Source: Lentimicrobiaceae bacterium
Lineage (GTDB): Bacteria > Bacteroidota > Bacteroidia > Bacteroidales > WCHB1-69
Assembly: GCA_009787485.1 (NCBI GenBank)
Contig: WQWP01000001.1
Span: 1-61,486, forward strand
Reading direction: 5' to 3'
Length of the DNA: 61,486 bases
Shown: piece after piece, positions 1 through 9,373 of the stretch
Layout: each line of letters begins with the position of its first letter
Numbering within the stretch: position 1 is the stretch's first letter
Translations under genes and position numbers: made by a program
Notes under the pieces: generated by a model
Database searches by the model: none
Seen by the model: only the letters and a program-made list of their open reading frames with translations
What the model was told of the DNA's origin: nothing

Positions 1-2712
1 GAGATGGGCACAGGAGAGGGAAAAACGCTGGTGGCAACGTTATCTGTTTACTTAAACGCCCTTCCGGGAAAAGGCGTGCACGTGGTTACCGTGAACGATT
101 ATTTGGCAAAACGTGACTCGGAATGGATGGGACTTTTGTACGAATTTCACGGATTAACAGTGGATTGTATTGACAAACATGAGCCCAATTCTGAAGAACG
201 CCGACAAGCCTATTTAGCAGATGTTACTTACGGAACGAACAACGAGTTTGGTTTCGATTATTTGCGTGATAATATGGCGCGAAACGTAGGAGAACTTGTG
301 CAACGTCCTCACAATTACGCTATTGTTGATGAGGTGGACTCCGTGTTGGTGGATGATGCGCGAACGCCGTTAATTATTTCGGGTCCTACGCCGCGTGGCG
401 ACCAGCAAGAGTTCGACATTTACAAGCCAATGATTGAGCGTTTGTATAACGCACAAAAAATATTAGTCAATGAAATATTGACCAAAGCCAAACAGCTGTT
501 AGCACAAAATCCTGATCCTAAGCCGGAAGAAGAAGCTGCCATTTTATTGCTTCGCGCACACCGCGGTTTGCCGAAAAGTAAAGCGATGATTAAATTCCTG
601 AGTGAACAGGGAATGAAGCAGTTGTTGTTGCGCACCGAAGGGTTTTATATGCAGCAACAAAATAGAAACATGCCGATTATTGATCAGGAACTTTACTTTG
701 TGATTGAAGAGAAGCAAAATACAGTAGATATTCAGGAAAAAGGAATTGAGTTGGTTTCCCGCAGCGCCGAAGAAGCCAAATTGTATGTTATTCCAGACGT
801 GGGCGCCGAAATTGCCGAACTCGAAAAACAAAATATTGATCCACAAGAAAAAATAAAAATCAAAAACGAAATCTACCGCAATTTTTCTATTGCTTCCGAG
901 CGCATTCACACCATTCATCAATTACTGAAAGCATATACCATGTTTGAAAAAGATGTGGAGTATGTGATTATGGATAACAAAATTAAGATTGTGGATGAAC
1001 AAACGGGACGTATTATGGAAGGCCGCCGTTATTCGGACGGATTGCACCAAGCTATTGAAGCAAAGGAAAATGTAAAAGTGGAAGCGGCCACGCAAACTTA
1101 CGCCACCATCACTTTGCAAAACTATTTCCGTATGTATAAGAAACTTGCGGGGATGACCGGTACGGCAGAAACCGAAGCCGGTGAGTTTTGGAATATCTAC
1201 AAGTTGGACGTGGTGGTGATTCCTACCAATAGACCGATTGCCCGCTTAGACTCCAACGACTTGGTTTACAAAACCAAACGCGAAAAATACACTGCGGTTG
1301 TAGATGAAATTCTTCGCTTAAATGAAGCAGGACGCCCGGTTTTGGTAGGTACTACCTCTGTGGAAATATCAGAGTTGCTCGCTAAAATTTTATCCGCTAG
1401 AAAAATTAAACATAATGTATTGAACGCCAAACTGCATAAAAAAGAGGCCGATATTGTAGCGGAAGCCGGTCAGGCGGGCACAGTAACCATTTCTACTAAC
1501 ATGGCAGGTCGTGGTACCGACATTAAGTTGGGACTCGGCATTAAGGAAAAAGGCGGACTTGCCATTATCGGCACGGAGCGACACGATTCGCGGCGTGTGG
1601 ACAGGCAGTTGCGTGGGCGCGCCGGACGTCAGGGAGACCCGGGAAGTTCGCAATTCTTTGTTTCGCTGGAAGATGACCTGATGCGTTTGTTCGGCTCCGA
1701 GCGTATCTCAAAAATTATGGACAGGATAGGCTTGCAGGATGGCGAAGTGATTCAACACAGCATGATTTCCAAATCTATTGAGCGCGCCCAGAAGAAAGTG
1801 GAAGAGAACAACTTCGGCATCCGTAAACGTTTGCTGGAGTATGACGACGTGATGAACAAACAGCGCGAAACCATCTACCGCAAAAGAAAAAATGCACTTT
1901 TCGGAGATAAACTGGCGATTGATATTTCCGATATGTTTTACGATGTTTGCGTAAAAGTAATAGAACGAAATTATGAATCGAAAGATTACGAAGGCTTTGA
2001 GCAAGATGTGATTACTACTTTTGGTTGTGAGGTGCCGTTTACACAAGAACAGTTTTTTCAAGAAAGAACCAACAAATTGACGGACGAATTGTATGACAAA
2101 GTGTTTGAAAATTATAAAATCAGACAGCAAATACTTTGTAAACAGGCATTTCCTGTGATAGAGCGTGTTTATTTGGACAACGGCGAACGTTTTGCCAACA
2201 TCGCCATCCCGATTACCGATGGCGTAAAAACATTAAACGTGGTTGCCCCGTTAAAAAAATGCTTTGAAACCGAAGGCCGCGAAATAGGACTTTCTATCGA
2301 AAAAGGAATCACCTTAGCCGTAATTGACAACGCATGGAAAGAGCATTTGCGCGAAATGGACGACTTAAAACAATCGGTACAAAACGCTTCATACGAACAA
2401 AAAGACCCGTTATTAATCTATAAATTAGAGTCTTTCAATCTTTTCGACAGATTATTGGAAAAGATTAACGAAGAGATTGTTTCTTTCCTGAACAAAGGTG
2501 GTTTGCCGGTAGAGCAACACTCACAGGTTCGCGAGGCGCAACTACCACAATCGGAGGCAAGAAAACTGCAAACAGGCAGAAGCGAAATAGGCGGCCGACC
2601 GGTAATTGGCGGCAAGGGAAGTGCGCCGGTACGAGTGGAAAAGAAGGTGGGGAGGAATGAGCCTTGTCCTTGCGGGAGTGGAAAGAAGTATAAGAATTGT
2701 CATGGGCGGTAA
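1..2712 (+). CDS. secA: Preprotein translocase ATPase SecA, 5' end outside the window
   Basis: SecA is the cytoplasmic motor that drives unfolded preproteins through SecYEG by ATP hydrolysis. The frame is open from base 1, and the first visible residues are the Walker A motif MGTGEGKT, so the N-terminal part before it is missing. Counting from the Met at base 4, the Walker B motif DEVD is at about 109-112, followed by the preprotein cross-linking region, the second motor domain with GRAGRQGD near 545, and the helical scaffold. The C-terminus carries the zinc-binding motif CPCGSGKKYKNCH (888-900), which binds SecB and phospholipid in known SecA proteins. The 902 visible residues plus the missing start fit the long SecA of Bacteroidota. 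It converges on the DUF4175 gene with about 100 bp between. Identification is certain; only the start is unseen. Confidence 0.98.
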   Translation, partial: EMGTGEGKTLVATLSVYLNALPGKGVHVVTVNDYLAKRDSEWMGLLYEFHGLTVDCIDKHEPNSEERRQAYLADVTYGTNNEFGFDYLRDNMARNVGELVQRPHNYAIVDEVDSVLVDDARTPLIISGPTPRGDQQEFDIYKPMIERLYNAQKILVNEILTKAKQLLAQNPDPKPEEEAAILLLRAHRGLPKSKAMIKFLSEQGMKQLLLRTEGFYMQQQNRNMPIIDQELYFVIEEKQNTVDIQEKGIELVSRSAEEAKLYVIPDVGAEIAELEKQNIDPQEKIKIKNEIYRNFSIASERIHTIHQLLKAYTMFEKDVEYVIMDNKIKIVDEQTGRIMEGRRYSDGLHQAIEAKENVKVEAATQTYATITLQNYFRMYKKLAGMTGTAETEAGEFWNIYKLDVVVIPTNRPIARLDSNDLVYKTKREKYTAVVDEILRLNEAGRPVLVGTTSVEISELLAKILSARKIKHNVLNAKLHKKEADIVAEAGQAGTVTISTNMAGRGTDIKLGLGIKEKGGLAIIGTERHDSRRVDRQLRGRAGRQGDPGSSQFFVSLEDDLMRLFGSERISKIMDRIGLQDGEVIQHSMISKSIERAQKKVEENNFGIRKRLLEYDDVMNKQRETIYRKRKNALFGDKLAIDISDMFYDVCVKVIERNYESKDYEGFEQDVITTFGCEVPFTQEQFFQERTNKLTDELYDKVFENYKIRQQILCKQAFPVIERVYLDNGERFANIAIPITDGVKTLNVVAPLKKCFETEGREIGLSIEKGITLAVIDNAWKEHLREMDDLKQSVQNASYEQKDPLLIYKLESFNLFDRLLEKINEEIVSFLNKGGLPVEQHSQVREAQLPQSEARKLQTGRSEIGGRPVIGGKGSAPVRVEKKVGRNEPCPCGSGKKYKNCHGR

Positions 2713-2794
2713 GATTTTGCACGAGTTTACCCCACATAATACATTAATAATTGCTAATGTTAAAACGGGCAGCAATTTCTCGTTTTGTTAGAAT

Positions 2795-2812
2795 GGAGAA
2801 ATCAATATCTCC
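2795..2812. terminator. Possible weak bidirectional terminator between secA and the DUF4175 gene
   Basis: A short hairpin pairs GGAGA with TCTCC around an AT-rich loop, in the gap between two convergent genes. It reaches the stop codon of the DUF4175 gene. There is no long U-tract, so this is tentative. Confidence 0.3.
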
Positions 2813-5800
2813 TAATTTCCAATATTATAAAAGTAATTATTCACTTTCTCCTTATAGTAATATTGCAACGCCGGTGGCACCGTCTTCAACAGTTCCGTCT
2901 GTTGGCTTCTGTTTCTATCGAATTGCCATTCTTTGGGTGGCGAAGGGTTTAGTCTTTCGCGAGCTTCAATAGACTCGCGTTTTTCTTCTTTTTCGCGTTC
3001 TTGCCTAGCGCGTTCGCTCTCTAACATACGCGTTTCAATGCTTTTTTGTCGTGTAATAGTTTGTGCTGATATAGAACGATTTACCAACTCTTTTTCTGTT
3101 TTCTTCATCTCTTCAAGAAGTTGCTCTATGGACTTATCCCCTACCCCATCTTGCCCTTTCAATTCATCGTTATAATCCTGCATCATTTTGCGAATAGCTT
3201 CTTGTTGTGCGGCCATACGTGCAAATTGCTCGCTCATGCCTTGCTGACCGGACTGGCCGGGCATGGGCACTTGTCCCTCCTGCTTGCCTTGCTGCATAGA
3301 ACGTTGCATCGCTTCCATTTGGCGGTTTAATTGTTGTTGCAGTTCGCGCGCCGAATTGGGTTTTCCTTTGCCACCCGGTTTACTGCATGAGGAGTTTTTA
3401 CCTTTACTCCCTTTTTTATTGCACTTTGAATTACATTCTTTCTGCTTTTCTTTCATTTTTTTCAAAGATTCCGCCAACATTAAAGCTAAATTATTCATGG
3501 AAGTCAACGAAAATTGCTCATCTGAAAGCGCCTGTGGAATTTTTCTCTCTACTAAATGTTCTATAGAAGTTTTTGAATACTCTCGAATTTTTGTTACTTC
3601 CTTTGTAATAAACGGTTCTACCATCGGTTGACGTTTCGCCAAATTGGTCAACGAATCATCAATCATGCGCATATAATCTTGAATATTAGATTGTTCGCGA
3701 ATATAATCGGTTAACATCGGCGATTTTGCGCCGCCTGCTTTTACCGCTTGCATTACATCTTCCTGCTTAAAGGAAACACGAATAAGGTTATTCAAAATTT
3801 GACGCAAGGTTTCTATATCTTCGGTAATATCTTCCGCTTCGGCTTCATCTTTCTCTTGTTGCATCTCATCTGCCATATCTTCCATTTGTTGCGAGGCATC
3901 TTGTTGGCTATCTTTGGCTTTCGAGCGATTGTTTTTATTCAACTGTTCCGCCGATTCCTTCATTTTTTGCATAATTTGCTGCTCTTGTTCCGAACGATTC
4001 TTCAATTTGTTCGGCTCTTCCAATTCCTTGTTCAATTTCTGCAAATCTTTCATATCTTTTTGCAAGTCTTGAAACTTTTGATTCAATTGCTCCTGTTTTT
4101 GTTGCAAATCCTCCTTCGGAATTGCTTTTTGTTCGGTTTGTTTCGACAAATCCTTTTGCTCTTGCGCCAAATTACGCGTGTTGTCAATTACCTCCTGAAA
4201 TTTCTTTTCAAATTCCAACAATTTAAACAATGCAAGTTGTTGATCCAAAGACTTATTAATATCTTCCGCACTCATCTGCATTTTTTGCAACGCTTCGCGC
4301 ATCTGATCTTTATTCATTTCCTGCATCATATTCTGCATCTTTTCTATCATTTGTTTCATTTCATCAGAAAGCAAATTATCGAAACGCTTTTGCAGTTCTT
4401 CCTGTTTTTTCATGATCTCAGAAGCCGTATTTTTATACTGTTCCTCTTTCATCAAATTTTTATCTTGACTATCTTTGGCATCTTGAATCTTATCTTGCAG
4501 CTCTTTGTATTGTTCCATCAATGCTTCCATTTTTTGCCGGTCTTGCCAGGAAGGCTCATTTGTTTGCAGCAATTGCTGATTCAATTTTTCTAACTCTTTC
4601 ACCAAATCTGCGGCTTCTTTTGCCAAATCATCCATCGAACTTTTGGTTTGCTCGTTGCCTTGAGCAATCTCTTTGTTAATCTCTTCCATCGTTTTTAAAC
4701 GGAAAGTTACCGCTTGTGTTTTAGCCGCTTTATGCCCGTTAACTCCATCATTATCTTTCACTTCAAAGAAATATTCCATAGAATACCCGGGATGCAAATT
4801 CAATGTACCGGCAGCAAAGTCGAAATAATAATCCTGAACCGTCGCATTTTTATCAAATTGAATATCAATAGTTTGATTTTGTTCCAACAAGTTTTTATTT
4901 TCGTCAAAAACAGAATACACGAACTTCAAACTTGAAAAACCGTAATCATCTCTAATGTTTCCTTTAAAATACACACGATCGGAAAATAAAGAATCGGCTT
5001 GACTTTGCACACTGATTTCAGGGTACAAATCTTTAATTACTTGAATATTATACGACAAGGTATCCGGACTCACGAAATGTTGGTTTTTGGAAATTGTAGC
5101 ATAGTGAAAACTTTCCCGAGCGGTGTGTGAAGTTGTAAATACTTCTTTTTCAGGAGTTAATATCTCTTCTTTATCTCGTAAAAAAAAGTCAATTTGATTG
5201 GTATTTTTGGTATAAAACTTCCAGGTAATGCGTGTGCCTTCCGGTACAGTGGCATCTCCGTTATTTTCAATAACTTCTCTGTTTTTATTCAGATAAGCAG
5301 GAAAACTTAATTCCATTACATAACTTACAATTACCGGTTTGGGGAGTACGTTTATCGTGTAAGGTTGCGTAGTAACCTCTTCTGTTTGCAATTGAAACGT
5401 CATGTCTCTCTGCATATTAGAAAAAGTATAAGCAAATTCCGTATTCGACTGTTTGGTACATCTGTAGTTCCGTTTATCATACACAATAAAAAGCTCATTG
5501 GGCGCTTCATCGCCTATTATTTTAATATATACAGTAAAATTATCATTTTGTAGCGCTTTTAGGCTCTTATTTTGCACTTCAATTTTATAAGGCGCCGGTT
5601 TTTCAAAATGTTGCTGATATTGCACAATTCGTTGTGTGGACTCCGTAAAAATTTCACTTTTGGTAGAAAAAAGCACAAAAAACAGCAGTACCGGAATCAT
5701 TGCCCATTTTATAAAGCGGGTACTCTTTTTAAACGGCACCGCTTTTACAAACGCAAAAGGTTTCAGTGTTTCAATTTTGGTGTCAATAGCTGCATTAAGC

Positions 5801-6186
5801 AGGTCTAAACTTTTATATTTTCCTTCTTCAATTTGAGCTTCTAATTGAATTACATTGAGCAATTTATCATCAATTTCAGGAAAATATTTTCCGATAATTT
5901 TAGAGACCGTCAAGGAATTCAAAGTTTTTCCCAACCCTACTATTTTTGCAAGCGGGTAAATGACATAAATGCCAATTGTGCTCAAAAACAACGCCAAATA
6001 GGTATAAAAAAGCACTGTACGAGTCGTAGAATTTAAGTAAGAGAAGTACTCTAATAACGCAAAGGCAATAAAAACCCCCATTGTAATCATCACGAAAACA
6101 AGCGCCCCTTTGTACAGTTTATTGAGGTAATATTTTCGTATAAAAATTTTGATTTTATGGTGGATAAAAATTCTATTTTCTGTCAT
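2812..6186 (-). CDS. DUF4175 family large coiled-coil membrane protein
   Basis: A 1124-residue protein of the Bacteroidota-specific DUF4175 type; its function is not established. Three hydrophobic segments near the N-terminus (about 27-46, 57-79 and 160-175) anchor it in the inner membrane. A periplasmic beta-rich part of roughly 180-500 follows. Then comes a very long charged, Gln/Lys/Glu/Met-rich region (about 510-800) predicted as coiled coil, with QQ- and KE-rich heptads. Near 930-960 is a Lys/Gly/Cys-rich stretch with several CxxxC-like cysteines. The C-terminal third is again Gln/Met/Glu-rich. It is transcribed alone from a -7 element at 6223-6230. The low-complexity composition creates a long antisense open frame (3748-4593) that is not a gene. 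Family assignment rests on overall architecture and sequence flavour; the biochemical role is unknown. Confidence 0.85.
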   Translation of the reverse strand: MTENRIFIHHKIKIFIRKYYLNKLYKGALVFVMITMGVFIAFALLEYFSYLNSTTRTVLFYTYLALFLSTIGIYVIYPLAKIVGLGKTLNSLTVSKIIGKYFPEIDDKLLNVIQLEAQIEEGKYKSLDLLNAAIDTKIETLKPFAFVKAVPFKKSTRFIKWAMIPVLLFFVLFSTKSEIFTESTQRIVQYQQHFEKPAPYKIEVQNKSLKALQNDNFTVYIKIIGDEAPNELFIVYDKRNYRCTKQSNTEFAYTFSNMQRDMTFQLQTEEVTTQPYTINVLPKPVIVSYVMELSFPAYLNKNREVIENNGDATVPEGTRITWKFYTKNTNQIDFFLRDKEEILTPEKEVFTTSHTARESFHYATISKNQHFVSPDTLSYNIQVIKDLYPEISVQSQADSLFSDRVYFKGNIRDDYGFSSLKFVYSVFDENKNLLEQNQTIDIQFDKNATVQDYYFDFAAGTLNLHPGYSMEYFFEVKDNDGVNGHKAAKTQAVTFRLKTMEEINKEIAQGNEQTKSSMDDLAKEAADLVKELEKLNQQLLQTNEPSWQDRQKMEALMEQYKELQDKIQDAKDSQDKNLMKEEQYKNTASEIMKKQEELQKRFDNLLSDEMKQMIEKMQNMMQEMNKDQMREALQKMQMSAEDINKSLDQQLALFKLLEFEKKFQEVIDNTRNLAQEQKDLSKQTEQKAIPKEDLQQKQEQLNQKFQDLQKDMKDLQKLNKELEEPNKLKNRSEQEQQIMQKMKESAEQLNKNNRSKAKDSQQDASQQMEDMADEMQQEKDEAEAEDITEDIETLRQILNNLIRVSFKQEDVMQAVKAGGAKSPMLTDYIREQSNIQDYMRMIDDSLTNLAKRQPMVEPFITKEVTKIREYSKTSIEHLVERKIPQALSDEQFSLTSMNNLALMLAESLKKMKEKQKECNSKCNKKGSKGKNSSCSKPGGKGKPNSARELQQQLNRQMEAMQRSMQQGKQEGQVPMPGQSGQQGMSEQFARMAAQQEAIRKMMQDYNDELKGQDGVGDKSIEQLLEEMKKTEKELVNRSISAQTITRQKSIETRMLESERARQEREKEEKRESIEARERLNPSPPKEWQFDRNRSQQTELLKTVPPALQYYYKEKVNNYFYNIGN

Positions 6187-6222
6187 AGTGATGGGGTAAA
6201 AACAGTTTTAAAACGAATCAAG

Positions 6223-6230
6223 CGAAAATA
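6223..6230 (-). promoter_or_regulatory. -7 promoter element for the DUF4175 gene
   Basis: Read on the minus strand this is TATTTTCG, the C-variant of the Bacteroidota -7 box TAnnTTTG that recurs through this window. It lies 37 bp before the start codon at 6186. No clear -33 TTG at the usual 19-21 bp spacing is visible. Confidence 0.6.
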
Positions 6231-6298
6231 TCGTATTTTTTGATGAAAATATTAAAAAAAGTATTTTGTGCTTAACTTTTTGCGACTTGCATAATTCC

Positions 6299-6400
6299 CA
6301 TACCATTCAACTACCCACTTCCGCCACAGGGCTGCATTTTGTGGTGATCATGCTGAGAGATGGCGCTGTGCTAACGCAAAAGATGGTGATACAGCGGTAG
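6299..6400 (+). pseudogene. Remnant of a T9SS type A C-terminal sorting domain
   Basis: The plus strand in the frame ending at TAG 6398-6400 translates to an Ile-Gln-Leu-Pro-Thr-Ser-Ala-Thr lead-in, then GLHFVVIMLRDGAVLTQKMV and Ile-Gln-Arg-stop. This is the typical last beta-hairpin of T9SS cargo sorting domains (a P-x-S/G-x-G-(I/L)-Y/H-F-V segment ending in a TQKxVI(Q/K)-like strand). No start codon, signal peptide or body of a gene precedes it; upstream it runs directly into the promoter of the DUF4175 gene. It is best read as the 3' scrap of a decayed or deleted surface-protein gene that once occupied this 346-bp gap. The match is by eye. Confidence 0.6.
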
Positions 6401-6488
6401 CAGTTAATACGGGTTACAGTTTTTCTATTTTGCTGAAAATCTGCTAGAAAAAATTTTCATATTTTTTCCGAAAACGGTTTTTGCGTTG

Positions 6489-6496
6489 TATATTTG
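6489..6496 (+). promoter_or_regulatory. -7 promoter element for the barrel/HHH gene pair
   Basis: TATATTTG is an exact TAnnTTTG match. It overlaps the TTG codon at 6494 that begins the longest open frame, so that TTG cannot be the start of a transcript made from here. The GTG at 6533 is the more sensible start. Confidence 0.7.
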
Positions 6497-6532
6497 CCGC
6501 GGAATTACTACTATAAACTAAACCTAACTGCC

Positions 6533-7315
6533 GTGTCTCGTAAACTACTCATCCGTTGCTGCTTAGCATCATTTTTTCACCTCCTTACCTGCTCTTTTAT
6601 TTTTGCTCAACAGCAAGTTTCCGTTGCCGATTATTTCTATTTTCATAATCGGGAACAAAATTTTTCTATACGGGCGTGGATTCCTCATGGAACGTTTTCA
6701 CTTTCCTCACAAAATCAATTTCTATTAAAGGAACTGTGTACGGCAACGATATCGGGAGGTTATCATATAAAAGGAAATGCGGTAGTTTTAACCGTTTCAC
6801 ATTTTGGGTATTCTAAATATGGATTGTTTACGATTTCTTCCGGCTATGCGCGAGCTTTTGCCCATCGCATTTCCTTTGGATTGCAAGTGCATTATCTGTT
6901 GCATCATGCGGAAAATTATCCGAAAAGACACTCTCTTACTTTCGATTTATCGCTTTATGGAAGAATTACGCAAAAAGTAGGTGTGGGCATATCAGCATAT
7001 AATCCGGCAAATTTAAGATATGGGCTTACGGGGAAAGAAAAAATTCCGATGTGTTATATATTAATGTTGGATTATAAACTTAATGATAAAGTGTTGTTGG
7101 CGGTGGGGGCTTCAAAGCAATTGCCCGGATTTTTTGATGTTACTGCAACTGTTTGTTTTAGAGATAAATTTTATGGTTTTATTATGGATTTATCGTTGAA
7201 GAAAATGGATATACAATTTTCTTTTTGGTGGAAAGGGTTTCAATTTGATTTGGGAGGGGGCTTTGATTATCGGGTGGGGTTTTCGCCACGGGTGGGTGGG
7301 CAGTATTTTTTTTAG
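6533..7315 (+). CDS. Outer-membrane beta-barrel protein of unknown function
   Basis: Starting from GTG 6533 the protein has 260 residues and begins with a clean signal peptide (basic start, hydrophobic core, cut after ...FIFAQ). The frame is open 13 codons further upstream to a TTG, but that TTG lies inside the -7 promoter box. The mature part is a run of alternating-residue, aromatic-rich strands (for example GYSKYGLFTISSGYARAF, ISFGLQVHYL, FQFDLGGGFDYRVGFSP). It ends in Phe, as outer-membrane barrels do. It resembles the small barrel proteins of the PorV/PorQ-like kind that Bacteroidota often place before an HHH-domain barrel gene, but the usual N-terminal motif of those proteins is not evident, so no function is assigned. 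The next gene starts 27 bp downstream with no promoter between, so they are probably co-transcribed. Confidence 0.75.
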   Translation: MSRKLLIRCCLASFFHLLTCSFIFAQQQVSVADYFYFHNREQNFSIRAWIPHGTFSLSSQNQFLLKELCTATISGGYHIKGNAVVLTVSHFGYSKYGLFTISSGYARAFAHRISFGLQVHYLLHHAENYPKRHSLTFDLSLYGRITQKVGVGISAYNPANLRYGLTGKEKIPMCYILMLDYKLNDKVLLAVGASKQLPGFFDVTATVCFRDKFYGFIMDLSLKKMDIQFSFWWKGFQFDLGGGFDYRVGFSPRVGGQYFF

Positions 7316-7342
7316 CACGCAGATATTATTTTAAAAAAAACT

Positions 7343-9373
7343 ATGAAAAACTTCCTCCTCTTCCTCCTCCTCCCATCAATCGCCCTCGCGCAAGTTGATT
7401 CCACATTCACCCGTATCCATCTCGAAGACCACCTCATCGAAGAAATAGAGACTCTTGATATCGAAGAGGAAACCGACCTCATAGAAGAACTATACGAAAT
7501 ATATGATGCACTCGAAACAATCAACCTCAACGATCTGCCTCCCGAAATCGCCTTTTCTATTCTAAAAATGTCTGATTATCAATATTACCAACTTCAAAAA
7601 TATATCGCCGAAAACGGATTTTTAATCTCTATTTACGAACTGATTGCGGTAGAAGGATTTACTATAGAATATGTGCAACAACTTGAACCTTATGTTGTAA
7701 CCGACGCCGTTAAAGAGCAGAAGCGAAGTTTCAAATCATTATTTAAACGTCCCAAACACAAATTGTTAATCCGTTATTCGCAGATCTTGGAAACGAAAGC
7801 GGGATACAACAAAGACAGAAGCACACACTATGTAGGCACCCCGCAACAGTACGTCTTTCGCTATACTTTCACGGCGAGCGAGCATATTACATTAGGAATT
7901 GCAGGTAAAAAAAATGCCGGCGAAGAGTTCTTCAAAGGCTCTCAAAAGCATGGATTTGGATTTTATTCTTGTCATTTACAGATAAAAAACATCGGCATTT
8001 TACAATCAGTAATTATAGGCGATTACCGGTTGCATTTCGGACAAGGCATGATAATGGGAAACGGATTTTTAAGCAACACTTCCGGTGAGATCAGAAAAAC
8101 AGGCGCCGTGCAGCGTCCGGTAACCGCCATGAGTCAGAGTAATTTTTTACGAGGTATAACCTTGCAATTAGGAACTTACAAATTTAGTGGCACAATTTTC
8201 TACGGTCATCGTTTTTTTGATGGCAATGTTGTAGAAATAGAGCCCGGTAATTTTGCTTTTGAAGGAGCCATTTCCAACACGGGGCTACATCGCACCGAAA
8301 CAGAGCTAAGCAAGCGCAATACGTTGTTTAACAGAGTGTATGGAGTACATTTTCGCACACAGTTCAAAGCTTTTAAAATCGGAACACAAATCATGCGTAC
8401 CGAATTTTCATTGCCAATAGTATCGCCTTCAAGACCTTATCAATATTTTGATTTTTCAGGAAAAGGGTTATGTAATGCAAGCATAGATTATCAGGTATTA
8501 GCAAAACATCATATCATTTTCGGGGAAGTGGCGGCAAGCAGTACATCCGGTTTCGGGTTTCTGCAAGGCGCTATTTTTAAAATAGATCCACGGGTAAGAC
8601 TCTCCGCATTAATACGCCATTTTAGCAAAAACTTTATCGCCATTGATGGGAAGCCTTATTCAAAAAACAGCAAGCTGAATAATGAAACCGGCTTATTGCT
8701 TACTTCCGAAATTGTACTTTCAAAAAGAGTAAATATGGTGATGTTTTTCGATATGTATCAATTTCATTGGCTGCGATATTTGACAGACAAGCCTTTACCA
8801 CATCTCAATGCTTCGCTGCGGTTTGACATCGCGATGAGTAGAAATTGCGCATTATTAGTGCGTTACACCTACAAAACACAAGCCAAAAACTTCAGAGAAG
8901 AACAAATCTACAATCAAGTCTTAGAAACACAGCAACATCGTTTACGGGTAATTCTTTCCTGTAATTTTCTGCAATTTCTGCAATTAAAATCGGAAATAAG
9001 CGGCGTTTACAATAGAAATATTCATCATAAAAAACACATCTTCGGATTACTTGCCTATCAAGATGTTGGCGTTAATATGAATAGAATAGGATTGGATTTA
9101 AAACTCAGACTTGCTTTGTTTGATACCGATACTTACGATGAACGATTGTATGCTTATGAAAACGACCTCTCTTATACATTTACTATAAACAGCTATTATT
9201 ACAGAGGTTGCAAAACTTACTTCATCGTAAAATGGAAATACGGGTGGTTTGAAATACAAGGCAAAATATCGCGCACATTATTTTTTAATAGAAATCAAAT
9301 CAGCAGCGGGTTGGAGTTGATTGATGCGCCGCATAGAACGGAAGTGAAATTGCAAATGCTGATTAAACTATAA
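7343..9373 (+). CDS. Helix-hairpin-helix (ComEA-like) N-terminus plus outer-membrane beta-barrel
   Basis: A 676-residue exported protein with signal peptide MKNFLLFLLLPSIALAQ. A very acidic stretch (about 25-60, Glu/Ile/Leu repeats) is followed by a helix-hairpin-helix-like region around 60-120 (INLNDLPPEIAFSILKMSDY, then EYVQQLEPYV), similar to the ComEA DNA-binding fold. The remaining ~540 residues are amphipathic beta strands typical of an outer-membrane barrel, including the motif DYRLHFGQGMIMGNGF. Proteins with this arrangement are widespread in Bacteroidota and usually annotated only as HHH-domain proteins. A role in handling extracellular DNA is possible but unproven. Its stop overlaps that of the convergent transporter gene by 6 bp. 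Confidence 0.8.
   Translation: MKNFLLFLLLPSIALAQVDSTFTRIHLEDHLIEEIETLDIEEETDLIEELYEIYDALETINLNDLPPEIAFSILKMSDYQYYQLQKYIAENGFLISIYELIAVEGFTIEYVQQLEPYVVTDAVKEQKRSFKSLFKRPKHKLLIRYSQILETKAGYNKDRSTHYVGTPQQYVFRYTFTASEHITLGIAGKKNAGEEFFKGSQKHGFGFYSCHLQIKNIGILQSVIIGDYRLHFGQGMIMGNGFLSNTSGEIRKTGAVQRPVTAMSQSNFLRGITLQLGTYKFSGTIFYGHRFFDGNVVEIEPGNFAFEGAISNTGLHRTETELSKRNTLFNRVYGVHFRTQFKAFKIGTQIMRTEFSLPIVSPSRPYQYFDFSGKGLCNASIDYQVLAKHHIIFGEVAASSTSGFGFLQGAIFKIDPRVRLSALIRHFSKNFIAIDGKPYSKNSKLNNETGLLLTSEIVLSKRVNMVMFFDMYQFHWLRYLTDKPLPHLNASLRFDIAMSRNCALLVRYTYKTQAKNFREEQIYNQVLETQQHRLRVILSCNFLQFLQLKSEISGVYNRNIHHKKHIFGLLAYQDVGVNMNRIGLDLKLRLALFDTDTYDERLYAYENDLSYTFTINSYYYRGCKTYFIVKWKYGWFEIQGKISRTLFFNRNQISSGLELIDAPHRTEVKLQMLIKL

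Noticed and set aside
3748..4593. 281-codon open frame on the plus strand
   Set aside because: It is the complement of the Gln/Lys-rich coiled-coil part of the DUF4175 gene; its Leu/Phe-rich translation is what such codons give in antisense, and it has no start context or homology.
6494..6532. TTG start for the barrel gene, giving 13 extra residues
   Set aside because: The TTG is part of the TATATTTG -7 element, and the signal peptide begins properly at GTG 6533.
6533..7315. PorP/SprF-type T9SS component
   Set aside because: The usual N-terminal block of that family (an asparagine-proline-rich NPAxAG-type segment after the signal peptide) is absent; only general barrel character is supported.
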